A stretch of 6,051 nt of DNA from an uncultured Clostridium sp. (GTDB lineage Bacteria; Bacillota; Clostridia; TANB77; CAG-508). A program made the position numbers and the translations under genes. Where the stretch lies: positions 1 through 6,051 of the forward strand of contig USNR01000046.1 of assembly GCA_900556135.1 (NCBI GenBank), in the 5' to 3' direction. This document shows, in pieces, positions 1 to 5,416 of the stretch (within the stretch, counting starts at the first letter, position 1; each line of letters opens with the position of its first letter). The notes beneath the pieces were generated by a model, which saw nothing but the letters and a program-made list of their open reading frames with translations, did not search any database and had not been told where the DNA came from.

Positions 1-1
1 A

Positions 2-352
2 GCAGACCACTTTATAGAAGTAATATTGAAATACATGTTAGAAAGTGGAATAAGAGAAGAAGTAGTAAAAAGAATAGAAAACTTAAATAATGAGAAGGGA
101 GAGGCAAGCCATATGATGAATTTTGTGAGAGTGATAATGGAAGAGAATGAAGCTTTAGAGAGGAAAGGATATGAGAAAGGAAAGGCCGAAGGAGAAGCAA
201 AAGCAAGAACTGAAGAAATTAAGAAAAGAGTAGCTAATGAAAAATCTATTATAAAAAGACTACTAGCTCGAAAAATGAGTATTAAAGATATTGCAAATAT
301 AGTAGGAATTAGTGAGAAGAAGGTAAAAGAAATAAAAGAACAAGTAAGTTAA
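2..352 (+). CDS. C-terminal part of a probable Rpn/PD-(D/E)XK nuclease-transposase family protein (5' truncated by window edge)
   Basis: The reading frame is already open at the left edge (codons from base 2) and runs to TAA at 350-352, so only about 116 C-terminal residues are visible; the TTG at 26 is internal, not a start. The visible part is highly charged and helical: a segment ending in a Lys/Glu/Gly-rich run (KGYEKGKAEGEAKA, about residues 57-70) and then a small helix-turn-helix-like tail (SIKDIANIVGISEKKVKEI). This arrangement of a repetitive KG-EG stretch followed by a short 'I..I...TG.S...V..I' tail is typical of the C-terminus of Rpn-type recombination-promoting nucleases and PD-(D/E)XK transposases in Clostridia. 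The catalytic nuclease domain would lie upstream and is not visible, so activity cannot be judged. The family call is by pattern only; another coiled-coil protein with a similar tail is possible. Confidence 0.55.
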   Translation, partial: ADHFIEVILKYMLESGIREEVVKRIENLNNEKGEASHMMNFVRVIMEENEALERKGYEKGKAEGEAKARTEEIKKRVANEKSIIKRLLARKMSIKDIANIVGISEKKVKEIKEQVS

Positions 353-413
353 TCGAAGGTGATTTCACTATATTGGCAAATTGTTTTTGCAATGAGAAAA
401 CTAGAAAAAGTTG

Positions 414-442
414 TTGCACATTAACATAAAATGTGGTAAAAT
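414..442 (+). promoter_or_regulatory. Probable sigma-A-type promoter of mtaB (extended -10)
   Basis: A -35-like TTGCAC (414-419) and a -10 TAAAAT (437-442) are 17 bases apart, and TGG directly before the -10 gives an extended TGnTAAAAT element. Transcription would start near 449, leaving a leader of about 43 bases before the ATG at 492. The spacer holds an inverted repeat CACATT (417-422)/AATGTG (430-435), a possible operator. Confidence 0.6.
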
Positions 443-491
443 GTTGCAGTATTAATAAACGAGCAAATATATATAGAAAGAGAGCAATAAA

Positions 492-1827
492 ATGGAAAAA
501 GAAAACATAGAAAAATCTGTAGCTTTTGTTACATTACGGTTGCAAGGTTAATCAATATGAAACAAATGCAATGGAGCAAGAATTTGCAAATAAAGGTTAT
601 ACAATATTAAAGCCAACACAAAAAGCTGATATATATGTAATAAATACATGCACGGTAACTAATATTGCTGAAAGAAAGTCTAGGCAAATGTTACGAAGAG
701 TTAAGCAGATAAATGAAGATGCAGTGCTTGTAGTATGTGGGTGTTATGCAGAAGTTGCAAGAGAAGAACTTGCTAATATAAATGAAATAGATTTGATATT
801 AAATTCAAAAGAAAAGAAAAACATTGTAGAGATTGTGGAAAAGTTTGAAAAAGATGGACAAAAAAATACCGTTGATGAAAATGATATGGTAGATGAATTT
901 GTGGATTTTGGAAGTGTTACATATACAGAAAAAAACAGAGCAGTAATAAAGGTCCAAGATGGGTGCAACATGTTTTGTACTTATTGCATAATTCCATATG
1001 CAAGAGGAAGAATAAGAAGTAGAAAGATAGATAGCGTTGTTAAAGAAATTACAGATATTGCAAAAACAGGAATAAAAGAAGTAGTTATTACAGGAATCCA
1101 TGTGGCTTCTTATGGAAAAGATTGGGATGAACAAGGGAAAAAGCAAATTAGACTTATAGATTTGCTAGAAGAAATAAATAAGATAGATGGAATTGAAAGA
1201 ATAAGATTAGGTTCACTTGAACCGACTCTTATAACAGAAGAATTTTTACAAAGGCTTACTAAGTTAGAAAAGGTGTGTGATCATTTCCATTTGTCACTAC
1301 AAAGTGGATGTGACGCAACATTAAAGAGAATGAATAGAAAATATACAACTAGTCAGTTTAAAGAGATAACAGACAGATTAAAAAAAGCATACCCAGAAGT
1401 TAGTCTTACAACAGACATTATAGTTGGATTTCCGGGAGAAACTGATGAAGAGTTTGAGAAAACATATAAGTTCCTAAAAGAAATAAACTTTTACAAAATG
1501 CATGTGTTTAAATATTCACCAAGAAAAGGGACTCCAGCGGCTAAAATGATAAACCAAGTTGATGGAAACATAAAGGAACAAAGAAGCAGAAAATTAATAG
1601 ATTTATCCAACAAAAACGAAAATATACACAATAAACAATATATAGGCAAAGATGTGAAGGGATTGTTTGAAGAATTTGACAAAGGATATTTTAAAGGACA
1701 TACAGCTAATTATATTGTTGTGAATGTTAAAGGCGAAGAAAAACAAAAAAATGAATTTGTAAATAAGATAAAAACAGTTAGAGTATTAGAAAATAATACA
1801 GAAACACGAGAGCTTATTGCTGAATAA
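492..1827 (+). CDS. mtaB: tRNA t6A37 methylthiotransferase MtaB, frameshifted by one base near its start
   Basis: Radical-SAM methylthiotransferase that adds a methylthio group to C2 of N6-threonylcarbamoyladenosine at tRNA position 37 (t6A to ms2t6A). The natural start is ATG 492, preceded by a GAAAGAGAG ribosome site about 7 bases upstream, but that frame reads 19 codons and stops at 549-551. One base removed around 534-537 joins it to the long frame ending at 1827 and gives the conserved start VAFVTLGCKVNQYET. The long frame alone is open from a TTG at 526 (433 residues), which has no ribosome site and would delete the first beta strand. Numbering from that TTG: N-terminal cluster cysteines C6, C42 and C73; radical-SAM triad C147, C151, C154 in CNMFCTYCIIPYARG, the MtaB form; then GIHVASYG and a TRAM-like C-terminal region from about 365. 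Apart from the frameshift the gene is intact at normal family length, so it is either a recent mutation or a sequence error. Confidence 0.9.
534..540 (+). other. Single-base frameshift site in mtaB
   Basis: Frame from ATG 492 reads VAFVTL up to TTA 534-536, then meets C537 and passes into RLQG-stop. Dropping C537 makes GGT-TGC follow directly, restoring TLGCKVNQ, the family consensus. Dropping one T of 534-535 would also restore the frame (giving TYGCKVNQ), so the exact extra base is ambiguous. No homopolymer longer than two bases is present, and no known programmed +1 slippery motif is seen. Confidence 0.85.
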
Positions 1828-1851
1828 ATCAAAAATATTAAAGAATACCAA

Positions 1852-1879
1852 TTGACAAAAATCTATTAAATGATAAAAT
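1852..1879 (+). promoter_or_regulatory. Promoter of alaS-HIT transcription unit
   Basis: Perfect -35 TTGACA at 1852-1857, a 16-base spacer, and -10 TAAAAT at 1874-1879 with a TG dinucleotide one base before it (extended -10). The start would fall near 1886, giving a leader of about 57 bases. That leader is too short for a T-box, and no T-box motif is visible although the gene is an aminoacyl-tRNA synthetase. An AGGAAG ribosome site (1931-1936) sits 6 bases before the ATG at 1943. Confidence 0.8.
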
Positions 1880-1942
1880 GAAAGAGATTTAATTATATAC
1901 TAAAAAGAAATTTGTGTAACATAGTAAGAGAGGAAGATTTTT

Positions 1943-3697
1943 ATGAAAGCTATAGACATTAGAAATAAATATTTAAACTTTTTTAAGGAACATGGACATG
2001 CTGTAATTCCGAGCAGTCCTTTAATACCAGAAAACGATCCATCTGTATTGTTTACAACAGCTGGAATGCAACCATTAGTACCATACCTTTTAGGGAAAAA
2101 ACATCCAGAAGGTTCAAAACTTACAGATTACCAAAAATGTTTGCGTACTAATGACATTGACGAAGTAGGCGATAATAGACACTTAACATATTTTGAAATG
2201 CTAGGAAATTGGTCTTTGGGTGACTATTTTAAAGAAGAAGCAATTAGCATGAGCTTTGAATTTTTGACAAAAGAATTACAAATACCAGTTGAAAAATTAT
2301 CAGTAACATGTTTTGAAGGTGATGAAGATTGCCCAAGAGATACTGTAACAGCAGAATGTTGGAAAAAAGCAGGAATACCAGAAGAAAGAATATATTATTT
2401 TGGAAAAGATGACAACTGGTGGATAGCAGGAGAAGAAGGACCTTGTGGACCAGATACAGAGATGTTTTATGATACAGGTAAGCCAAAATGTTCAGAAGGA
2501 TGCAACCCTTCTTGTGGATGTGGTAAATATGTTGAAATATGGAACAATGTATTTATGGAGTATTTCAAGGATAAAGACGGAAAGTATACAAAGCTACAAC
2601 AACACAACGTTGACACAGGATTAGGTTTAGAAAGAATGACATTCCTTTTGCAAGGTAAAACTACTCCATTTGATACAGAATTATTCGTGCCAGTAATGGA
2701 AAAACTTGCAGAACTTGCAGGAAAAGATAATATAGAAAGCAGAAGAATTGTTGCAGATCATTTACGTGCTAGCATGATGATAATTGCAGATGGAGGAGTT
2801 CCAAGCAATGTAGATAGAGGATATATTTTAAGAAGATTAATTCGTAGAATGACAAGACATTTAAGAAAGCTAGAAATTCCATTATCTGAGTTATCAACTT
2901 TAATAGAATTAAATATAGAAACATTAAAAGAAATGTATCCAGACTTAGTAACTAAAAAAGAATTAATAAAAAATGTTATAATTGAAGAAAAAGACAAATT
3001 CGAGAAAACATTAGAGCGTGGAGAAAGAGAATTTAATAAAATAATTGAAAAAGCAAAGAATAATAATGTAAATATAATTAATGGAAAAGATATATTCACA
3101 TTATACGAAACCTATGGATTTCCACCAGAAGTTACAGCTGAATTAGCAGCTGAAAATGGATTTAAAATAGACAATACAGAATTTGATAAATTGTTTAAGT
3201 CTCATCAAGAAAAATCAAGAATGGGTAGTGAGCAAAAATTTAAAGGTGGACTATCTGGAAATGGAGAAATGGAAACAAAATACCATACAGCAACACATCT
3301 TTTAAACGCTGCACTAAAAGTTATTATAAGCAAAGATGTACATCAAAAAGGTTCAAATATAACACCGGAAAGAATGAGATTTGATTTTAGCTGTGACCAT
3401 AAATTAACAGACGAAGAAAAGCAAAAAGTAGAAGATTTAGTAAATGAATGGATACAAGAAGCACTACCTGTAAAAGTAGAAGAAATGAAAAAAGAAGATG
3501 CAATAAAATCTGGTGCAGAATGTATGTTTATAGAAAAATATCCAGACATAGTAACTGTATATACTATTGGAGAAGTTTCGAAGGAATTATGTGGGGGACC
3601 TCATGTTAAAAACACCAGTGAACTTGGAAAATTTAAAATAAAGAAAGAAGAAGCAAGTTCAGCAGGAGTAAGAAGAATAAAAGCTATATTAGAATAA
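1943..3697 (+). CDS. alaS: Alanine--tRNA ligase, compact form without the C-Ala domain
   Basis: Charges tRNA-Ala with alanine in the cytoplasm and, through its editing domain, would hydrolyse Ser- or Gly-tRNA-Ala. The class II catalytic domain covers about 1-240: FTTAGMQPLVPYLLG (38-51), motif 2 region CLRTNDIDEVGDNRH with FEMLGNWSLGDYFK (66-97) and motif 3 DTGLGLERM (224-232). A cysteine cluster C183, C187, C191, C193 sits in an insertion before YVEIWNNVFM. The tRNA-recognition helices follow (about 245-430). The editing domain has the zinc/catalytic set H448-x3-H452 (HTATH) and C550-x3-H554 (CGGPH). It ends at GVRRIKAILE, exactly where the C-Ala domain normally begins, and the usual beta-barrel with its PFYAESGGQVGD segment between recognition and editing domains is also missing: 584 residues against about 870-880 for the standard enzyme. 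The remaining motifs are intact and no remnant lies downstream, so this looks like a natural short form rather than a broken gene. Confidence 0.97.
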   Translation: MKAIDIRNKYLNFFKEHGHAVIPSSPLIPENDPSVLFTTAGMQPLVPYLLGKKHPEGSKLTDYQKCLRTNDIDEVGDNRHLTYFEMLGNWSLGDYFKEEAISMSFEFLTKELQIPVEKLSVTCFEGDEDCPRDTVTAECWKKAGIPEERIYYFGKDDNWWIAGEEGPCGPDTEMFYDTGKPKCSEGCNPSCGCGKYVEIWNNVFMEYFKDKDGKYTKLQQHNVDTGLGLERMTFLLQGKTTPFDTELFVPVMEKLAELAGKDNIESRRIVADHLRASMMIIADGGVPSNVDRGYILRRLIRRMTRHLRKLEIPLSELSTLIELNIETLKEMYPDLVTKKELIKNVIIEEKDKFEKTLERGEREFNKIIEKAKNNNVNIINGKDIFTLYETYGFPPEVTAELAAENGFKIDNTEFDKLFKSHQEKSRMGSEQKFKGGLSGNGEMETKYHTATHLLNAALKVIISKDVHQKGSNITPERMRFDFSCDHKLTDEEKQKVEDLVNEWIQEALPVKVEEMKKEDAIKSGAECMFIEKYPDIVTVYTIGEVSKELCGGPHVKNTSELGKFKIKKEEASSAGVRRIKAILE

Positions 3698-3749
3698 ATA
3701 ATATTGAAAGAAAAATAACAAAGCTTTCTAAGAAAGGAATGAGTAAATA

Positions 3750-4094
3750 ATGGAAAATTGTATATTTTGTAAGATAATAAAAGGAGAGATTCCATCAGAA
3801 AAAGTATATGAGGATGAAAATGTTTTGGCCTTTAAAGATATAAATCCTGCAGCACCTATTCATGTTCTAATAATTCCTAAAAAACATATTGAGAATATTT
3901 TAGAGATAAGAAAAGAAGATGCACAACTATTATATGAAATTTTTGAAGCGATAAAAAAAGTTGCTGAAATAGTAGGTGTAGAAAAAGATGGATTTAGAAT
4001 TATTTCTAATTGCGGAAAAGATGCTGGTCAAGAAGTAATGCACTTACACTTCCATTTATTAGCAGGTGGAAAATTAGGTCCAAAAATAATTTAA
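3750..4094 (+). CDS. HIT (histidine triad) family nucleotide-binding hydrolase, Hint-like
   Basis: Cytoplasmic protein of 114 residues, the normal size for bacterial Hint/HIT proteins, which hydrolyse purine nucleoside phosphoramidates and aminoacyl-adenylates. It begins MENCIFCKI, with the C4-x2-C7 pair that binds zinc in many family members, and continues with PSEKVYEDENVLAFKDINP and HVLIIPKKHI, the usual fold landmarks. The histidine triad HLHFHLLAGG is at about residues 98-107, giving the catalytic H-x-H-x-H set. The C-terminus GGKLGPKII is short but within family variation. The gene starts at ATG 3750 with an AGAAAGGA ribosome site at 3731-3738 (11-base spacing). It follows alaS by 52 bases with no terminator or clear promoter between them, so the two are probably co-transcribed. 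A link to adenylates released by the synthetase is possible but is inference. Confidence 0.96.
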   Translation: MENCIFCKIIKGEIPSEKVYEDENVLAFKDINPAAPIHVLIIPKKHIENILEIRKEDAQLLYEIFEAIKKVAEIVGVEKDGFRIISNCGKDAGQEVMHLHFHLLAGGKLGPKII

Positions 4095-4101
4095 TAATTC
4101 T

Positions 4102-4129
4102 TTGCAAAAAAAAACAAATATGTTATAAT
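4102..4129 (+). promoter_or_regulatory. Promoter of the sortase gene (perfect extended -10)
   Basis: -35 TTGCAA (4102-4107), a 16-base spacer containing an A-tract, and TGTTATAAT (4121-4129), which is a perfect extended -10. The start would be near 4136. The leader then folds as ATATAG (4134-4139) with CTATAT (4159-4164), around an inner GATT/AATC stem and a bulged run of Gs. The ribosome site AAAGGAA (4184-4190) lies 10 bases before ATG 4201. Confidence 0.8.
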
Positions 4130-4200
4130 AAGAATATAGGGGGAGATTAAATATAATCCTATATATGTAATATATTAATTTAGAAAGGAACAGAAGTAAA

Positions 4201-4872
4201 ATGAGAGATAGTAAATATGGTAAAGTGCTAACAGTTATATTAGCAATAGTTATAATTGCAATAATTGTATTATTATGTTTTTTTGGATATGACGTTTATA
4301 GAAAAATTACAACAGACAGAAATGCTTCAGCAGTATTAGATGAGTTCAATGAAAGTATAAACAAAGTAGCAAACGAAAATGTTGAAAACAGCATAACAGA
4401 AGGTGAGCTTGTTACACCTATTTTAAATGAGGAGTTAACAGAGCAAACAACATCAACTGGAAATAAAAAGGTAACTTATAAAGGATATAATGTTGTTGGA
4501 ACTATTGAGATTCCTGCAATAAACTTAAAATATCCTATATTAGAAAGAGCAACAGTAGATTCAATAGAATTATCAGTTGCAGTATTATATGGCCCAGGAC
4601 CTAATCAGGTTGGAAATACTGTTATAGTAGGACATAACTACAGAAACGGCTCATTCTTTGGAAATAATGATAGATTAAAATTAGGTGACAAAGTGTACAT
4701 AACAGATGCTTCAGGTACAAGAATACAATATAATATATATAACATATACGAAACAACACCAGACGATAGTGATTATATTGAAAGAGATACAAATGGAAAG
4801 AGAGAAATATCTCTATCTACATGTACAGATAACTCTAAAGCAAGACTTATAATATGGGCAGTAGAAGAATAA
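4201..4872 (+). CDS. Membrane-anchored sortase (class D/E-like transpeptidase)
   Basis: Sortases cleave a C-terminal sorting signal of secreted proteins and join the new end to cell wall or pilin acceptors on the outer face of the membrane. The 223-residue protein starts with a short basic segment and one strongly hydrophobic helix (about 9-30), expected to be an uncleaved N-terminal anchor. A low-complexity linker follows (about 40-95). The catalytic barrel then begins at GTIEIPAINLKYPIL (100-114). The sortase triad is present: H145 in VIVGHNYRNGSFF, C208 in SLSTCTDN and R215 in KARLIIWA. The short domain ending soon after the arginine fits class D or E better than A or B, but the subclass is inference. 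No LPxTG-type substrate or pilin gene is visible nearby, so it looks like an orphan or housekeeping copy. It has its own promoter and is separated from the HIT gene by 106 bases. Confidence 0.93.
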   Translation: MRDSKYGKVLTVILAIVIIAIIVLLCFFGYDVYRKITTDRNASAVLDEFNESINKVANENVENSITEGELVTPILNEELTEQTTSTGNKKVTYKGYNVVGTIEIPAINLKYPILERATVDSIELSVAVLYGPGPNQVGNTVIVGHNYRNGSFFGNNDRLKLGDKVYITDASGTRIQYNIYNIYETTPDDSDYIERDTNGKREISLSTCTDNSKARLIIWAVEE

Positions 4873-4916
4873 TTTAACGAAAAATTATAAAAAATTAAAA
4901 AAAATTTGATAATTGG

Positions 4917-4946
4917 TTGACAAACATGCCAGTTATGATGTAAAAT
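4917..4946 (+). promoter_or_regulatory. Promoter of the tRNA-His/tRNA-Gln operon
   Basis: A perfect -35 TTGACA (4917-4922) and -10 TAAAAT (4941-4946) are separated by 18 bases, with TG immediately before the -10. Transcription would begin around 4952-4953, at the left arm of the hairpin that precedes tRNA-His. Confidence 0.75.
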
Positions 4947-4951
4947 AATAA

Positions 4952-4976
4952 ATGCGTTTAGCAATAATAAACGCAT
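4952..4976 (+). repeat. Perfect 9-bp inverted repeat at the 5' end of the tRNA transcript
   Basis: ATGCGTTTA (4952-4960) and TAAACGCAT (4968-4976) pair perfectly around the 7-base loop GCAATAA. The repeat fills the space between the predicted transcription start and the first base of tRNA-His (4979). It could be a 5' leader hairpin affecting RNase P processing, or a DNA operator. It has no U-run, so it is not a terminator. Confidence 0.7.
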
Positions 4977-4978
4977 AC

Positions 4979-5056
4979 GGTGGATTTAGCGTAGTTGGTT
5001 AACGCGCCAGTTTGTGGCACTGGAGACCATGGGTTCGAGTCCCATATTCCACCCCA
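4979..5056 (+). tRNA. tRNA-His (anticodon GTG)
   Basis: Complete cloverleaf with CCA encoded (5054-5056). D stem GCGT (4989-4992)/ACGC (5002-5005), anticodon stem CCAGT/ACTGG (5007-5011, 5019-5023) with loop TTGTGGC and anticodon GTG at 5014-5016, and T arm ATGGG-TTCGAGT-CCCAT (5029-5045). The extra G-1 (4979) faces C73 (5053), the histidine identity pair, and is genome-encoded. The acceptor stem has one mismatch, T4985 opposite T5047 (positions 6:67). Confidence 0.97.
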
Positions 5057-5063
5057 TATATAT

Positions 5064-5138
5064 TGGGCTGTAGCCAAGCGGTAAGGCACATGACTTTGAC
5101 TCATGCATGCGCTAGTTCGAATCTAGCCAGCCCAACCA
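5064..5138 (+). tRNA. tRNA-Gln (anticodon TTG)
   Basis: Complete cloverleaf starting 7 bases after tRNA-His. Acceptor stem TGGGCTG (5064-5070)/CAGCCCA (5128-5134) pairs perfectly, discriminator A5135, CCA encoded at 5136-5138. Anticodon stem CATGA/TCATG with loop CTTTGAC gives anticodon TTG at 5096-5098. T arm GCTAG-TTCGAAT-CTAGC (5111-5127). The short spacer TATATAT and lack of a second promoter indicate co-transcription with tRNA-His. No terminator follows it directly. Confidence 0.97.
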
Positions 5139-5245
5139 ACTATTTTAATTAATAAAGTAGGATTTTATAAAAGAAGCAATCCATGCTCACCTTAGCAAAT
5201 AGCAAAAGGTTCAAATAATTAATTTATTATTATAATATTAAAATG

Positions 5246-5272
5246 TTGATAAAATATTGATTATAATAAAAT
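5246..5272 (+). promoter_or_regulatory. Possible infC promoter (weak call)
   Basis: TTGATA (5246-5251) and TAAAAT (5267-5272) are 15 bases apart, shorter than ideal. An overlapping TATAAT (5262-5267) could use the poorer -35 TTAAAA (5238-5243). If either is used, the transcript would start near 5274-5279, just ahead of the terminator-like hairpin. The region is so A/T-rich that chance matches are likely. Confidence 0.35.
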
Positions 5273-5286
5273 GATTTAATTGTATG

Positions 5287-5313
5287 GGTTGACTAAAATG
5301 TCAATCTTTTTTT
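5287..5313 (+). terminator. Terminator-like hairpin, possible attenuator of infC
   Basis: GGTTGAC (5287-5293) pairs with GTCAATC (5300-5306), seven pairs including one G-U, around loop TAAAAT, followed directly by seven Ts (5307-5313). The stem is short and A/U-rich, so it would be a weak terminator. It could end the tRNA transcript or act as an attenuator in the infC leader, because its right arm also forms a competing helix downstream. Confidence 0.55.
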
Positions 5314-5339
5314 CATGATTAAAGAAATAAAAAGATTGA
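5301..5339 (+). repeat. 11-bp inverted repeat competing with the terminator hairpin
   Basis: TCAATCTTTTT (5301-5311) and AAAAAGATTGA (5329-5339) are perfect reverse complements with a 17-base loop. The left arm uses the right arm and U-run of the terminator-like stem, so the two structures exclude each other, as terminator and antiterminator do. Confidence 0.6.
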
Positions 5340-5391
5340 AAGACTGGATTTTTATAAGAGGATAACATTAAAAAAAGTCTTTATAAAAATC
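5339..5391 (+). promoter_or_regulatory. Two interleaved inverted repeats in pseudoknot order before infC
   Basis: AAAGACT (5339-5345) pairs with AGTCTTT (5376-5382), and GATTTTTATAA (5347-5357) pairs with TTATAAAAATC (5381-5391); both are perfect. The order is A-B-A'-B', so the helices form an H-type pseudoknot or alternate, sharing bases 5381-5382. The structure ends 11 bases before the SD of infC, a position suited to translational control. Confidence 0.6.
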
Positions 5392-5401
5392 AAAAAAATT
5401 A

Positions 5402-5409
5402 TGGAGGTG
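5402..5409 (+). promoter_or_regulatory. Shine-Dalgarno site of infC that sets its AUA start
   Basis: TGGAGGTG (5402-5409) matches the 16S anti-SD almost fully. It lies 7 bases before ATA 5417, the ideal spacing, while the next canonical start (GTG 5498) is about 90 bases away and has no comparable site. Confidence 0.85.
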
Positions 5410-5416
5410 TTTTAAT

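Larger units (their letters stand above)
5139..5416 (+). promoter_or_regulatory. Structured leader region upstream of infC
   Basis: A 278-base stretch without a gene lies between tRNA-Gln and infC. It holds, in order: a G+C-richer block with two small hairpins (5160-5210); A/T-rich promoter-like sequence (about 5240-5272); a terminator-like hairpin with a U-run (5287-5313); a competing 11-bp helix (5301-5339); two interleaved inverted repeats (5339-5391); and the infC ribosome site (5402-5409). In Firmicutes the infC-rpmI-rplT leader is a known L20-controlled RNA (Rfam L20 leader family). That this sequence belongs to that family is inference from position; I cannot align it to the consensus here. 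Confidence 0.6.

Noticed and set aside
12..206. Minus-strand Leu-rich ORF at the left edge
   Set aside because: It is the antisense of the Lys/Glu-rich coding strand (CTT/CTC runs), with no independent support.
380..402. Intrinsic terminator after the Rpn-like gene (ATTGGCAAA...TTTGCAAT stem)
   Set aside because: The stem has a bulge, the T-run lies in the loop rather than after the stem, and the sequence that follows is A/G-rich.
744..1146. Two overlapping minus-strand ORFs inside mtaB
   Set aside because: They lie opposite strongly conserved mtaB sequence, are rich in Phe/Ser/Ile as expected from antisense of A-rich coding DNA, and lack ribosome sites.
1886..1942. T-box riboswitch ahead of alaS
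   Set aside because: The leader is only about 57 bases, with no specifier stem, no T-box motif and no terminator hairpin.
2244..3549. Minus-strand ORFs opposite alaS
   Set aside because: They are antisense shadows of a clearly conserved gene, with low-complexity hydrophobic translations and no start signals.
4773..4976. Minus-strand ORF across the end of the sortase gene and the tRNA leader
   Set aside because: It runs antisense through the sortase active-site codons and through the tRNA operon promoter and hairpin; no ribosome site or family resemblance.
5401..5415. A four-codon ORF (ATG GAG GTG TTT TAA) overlapping the infC ribosome site as a leader peptide
   Set aside because: It has no ribosome site of its own, and its bases are the SD of infC. 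Its ending just before the AUA is probably chance.
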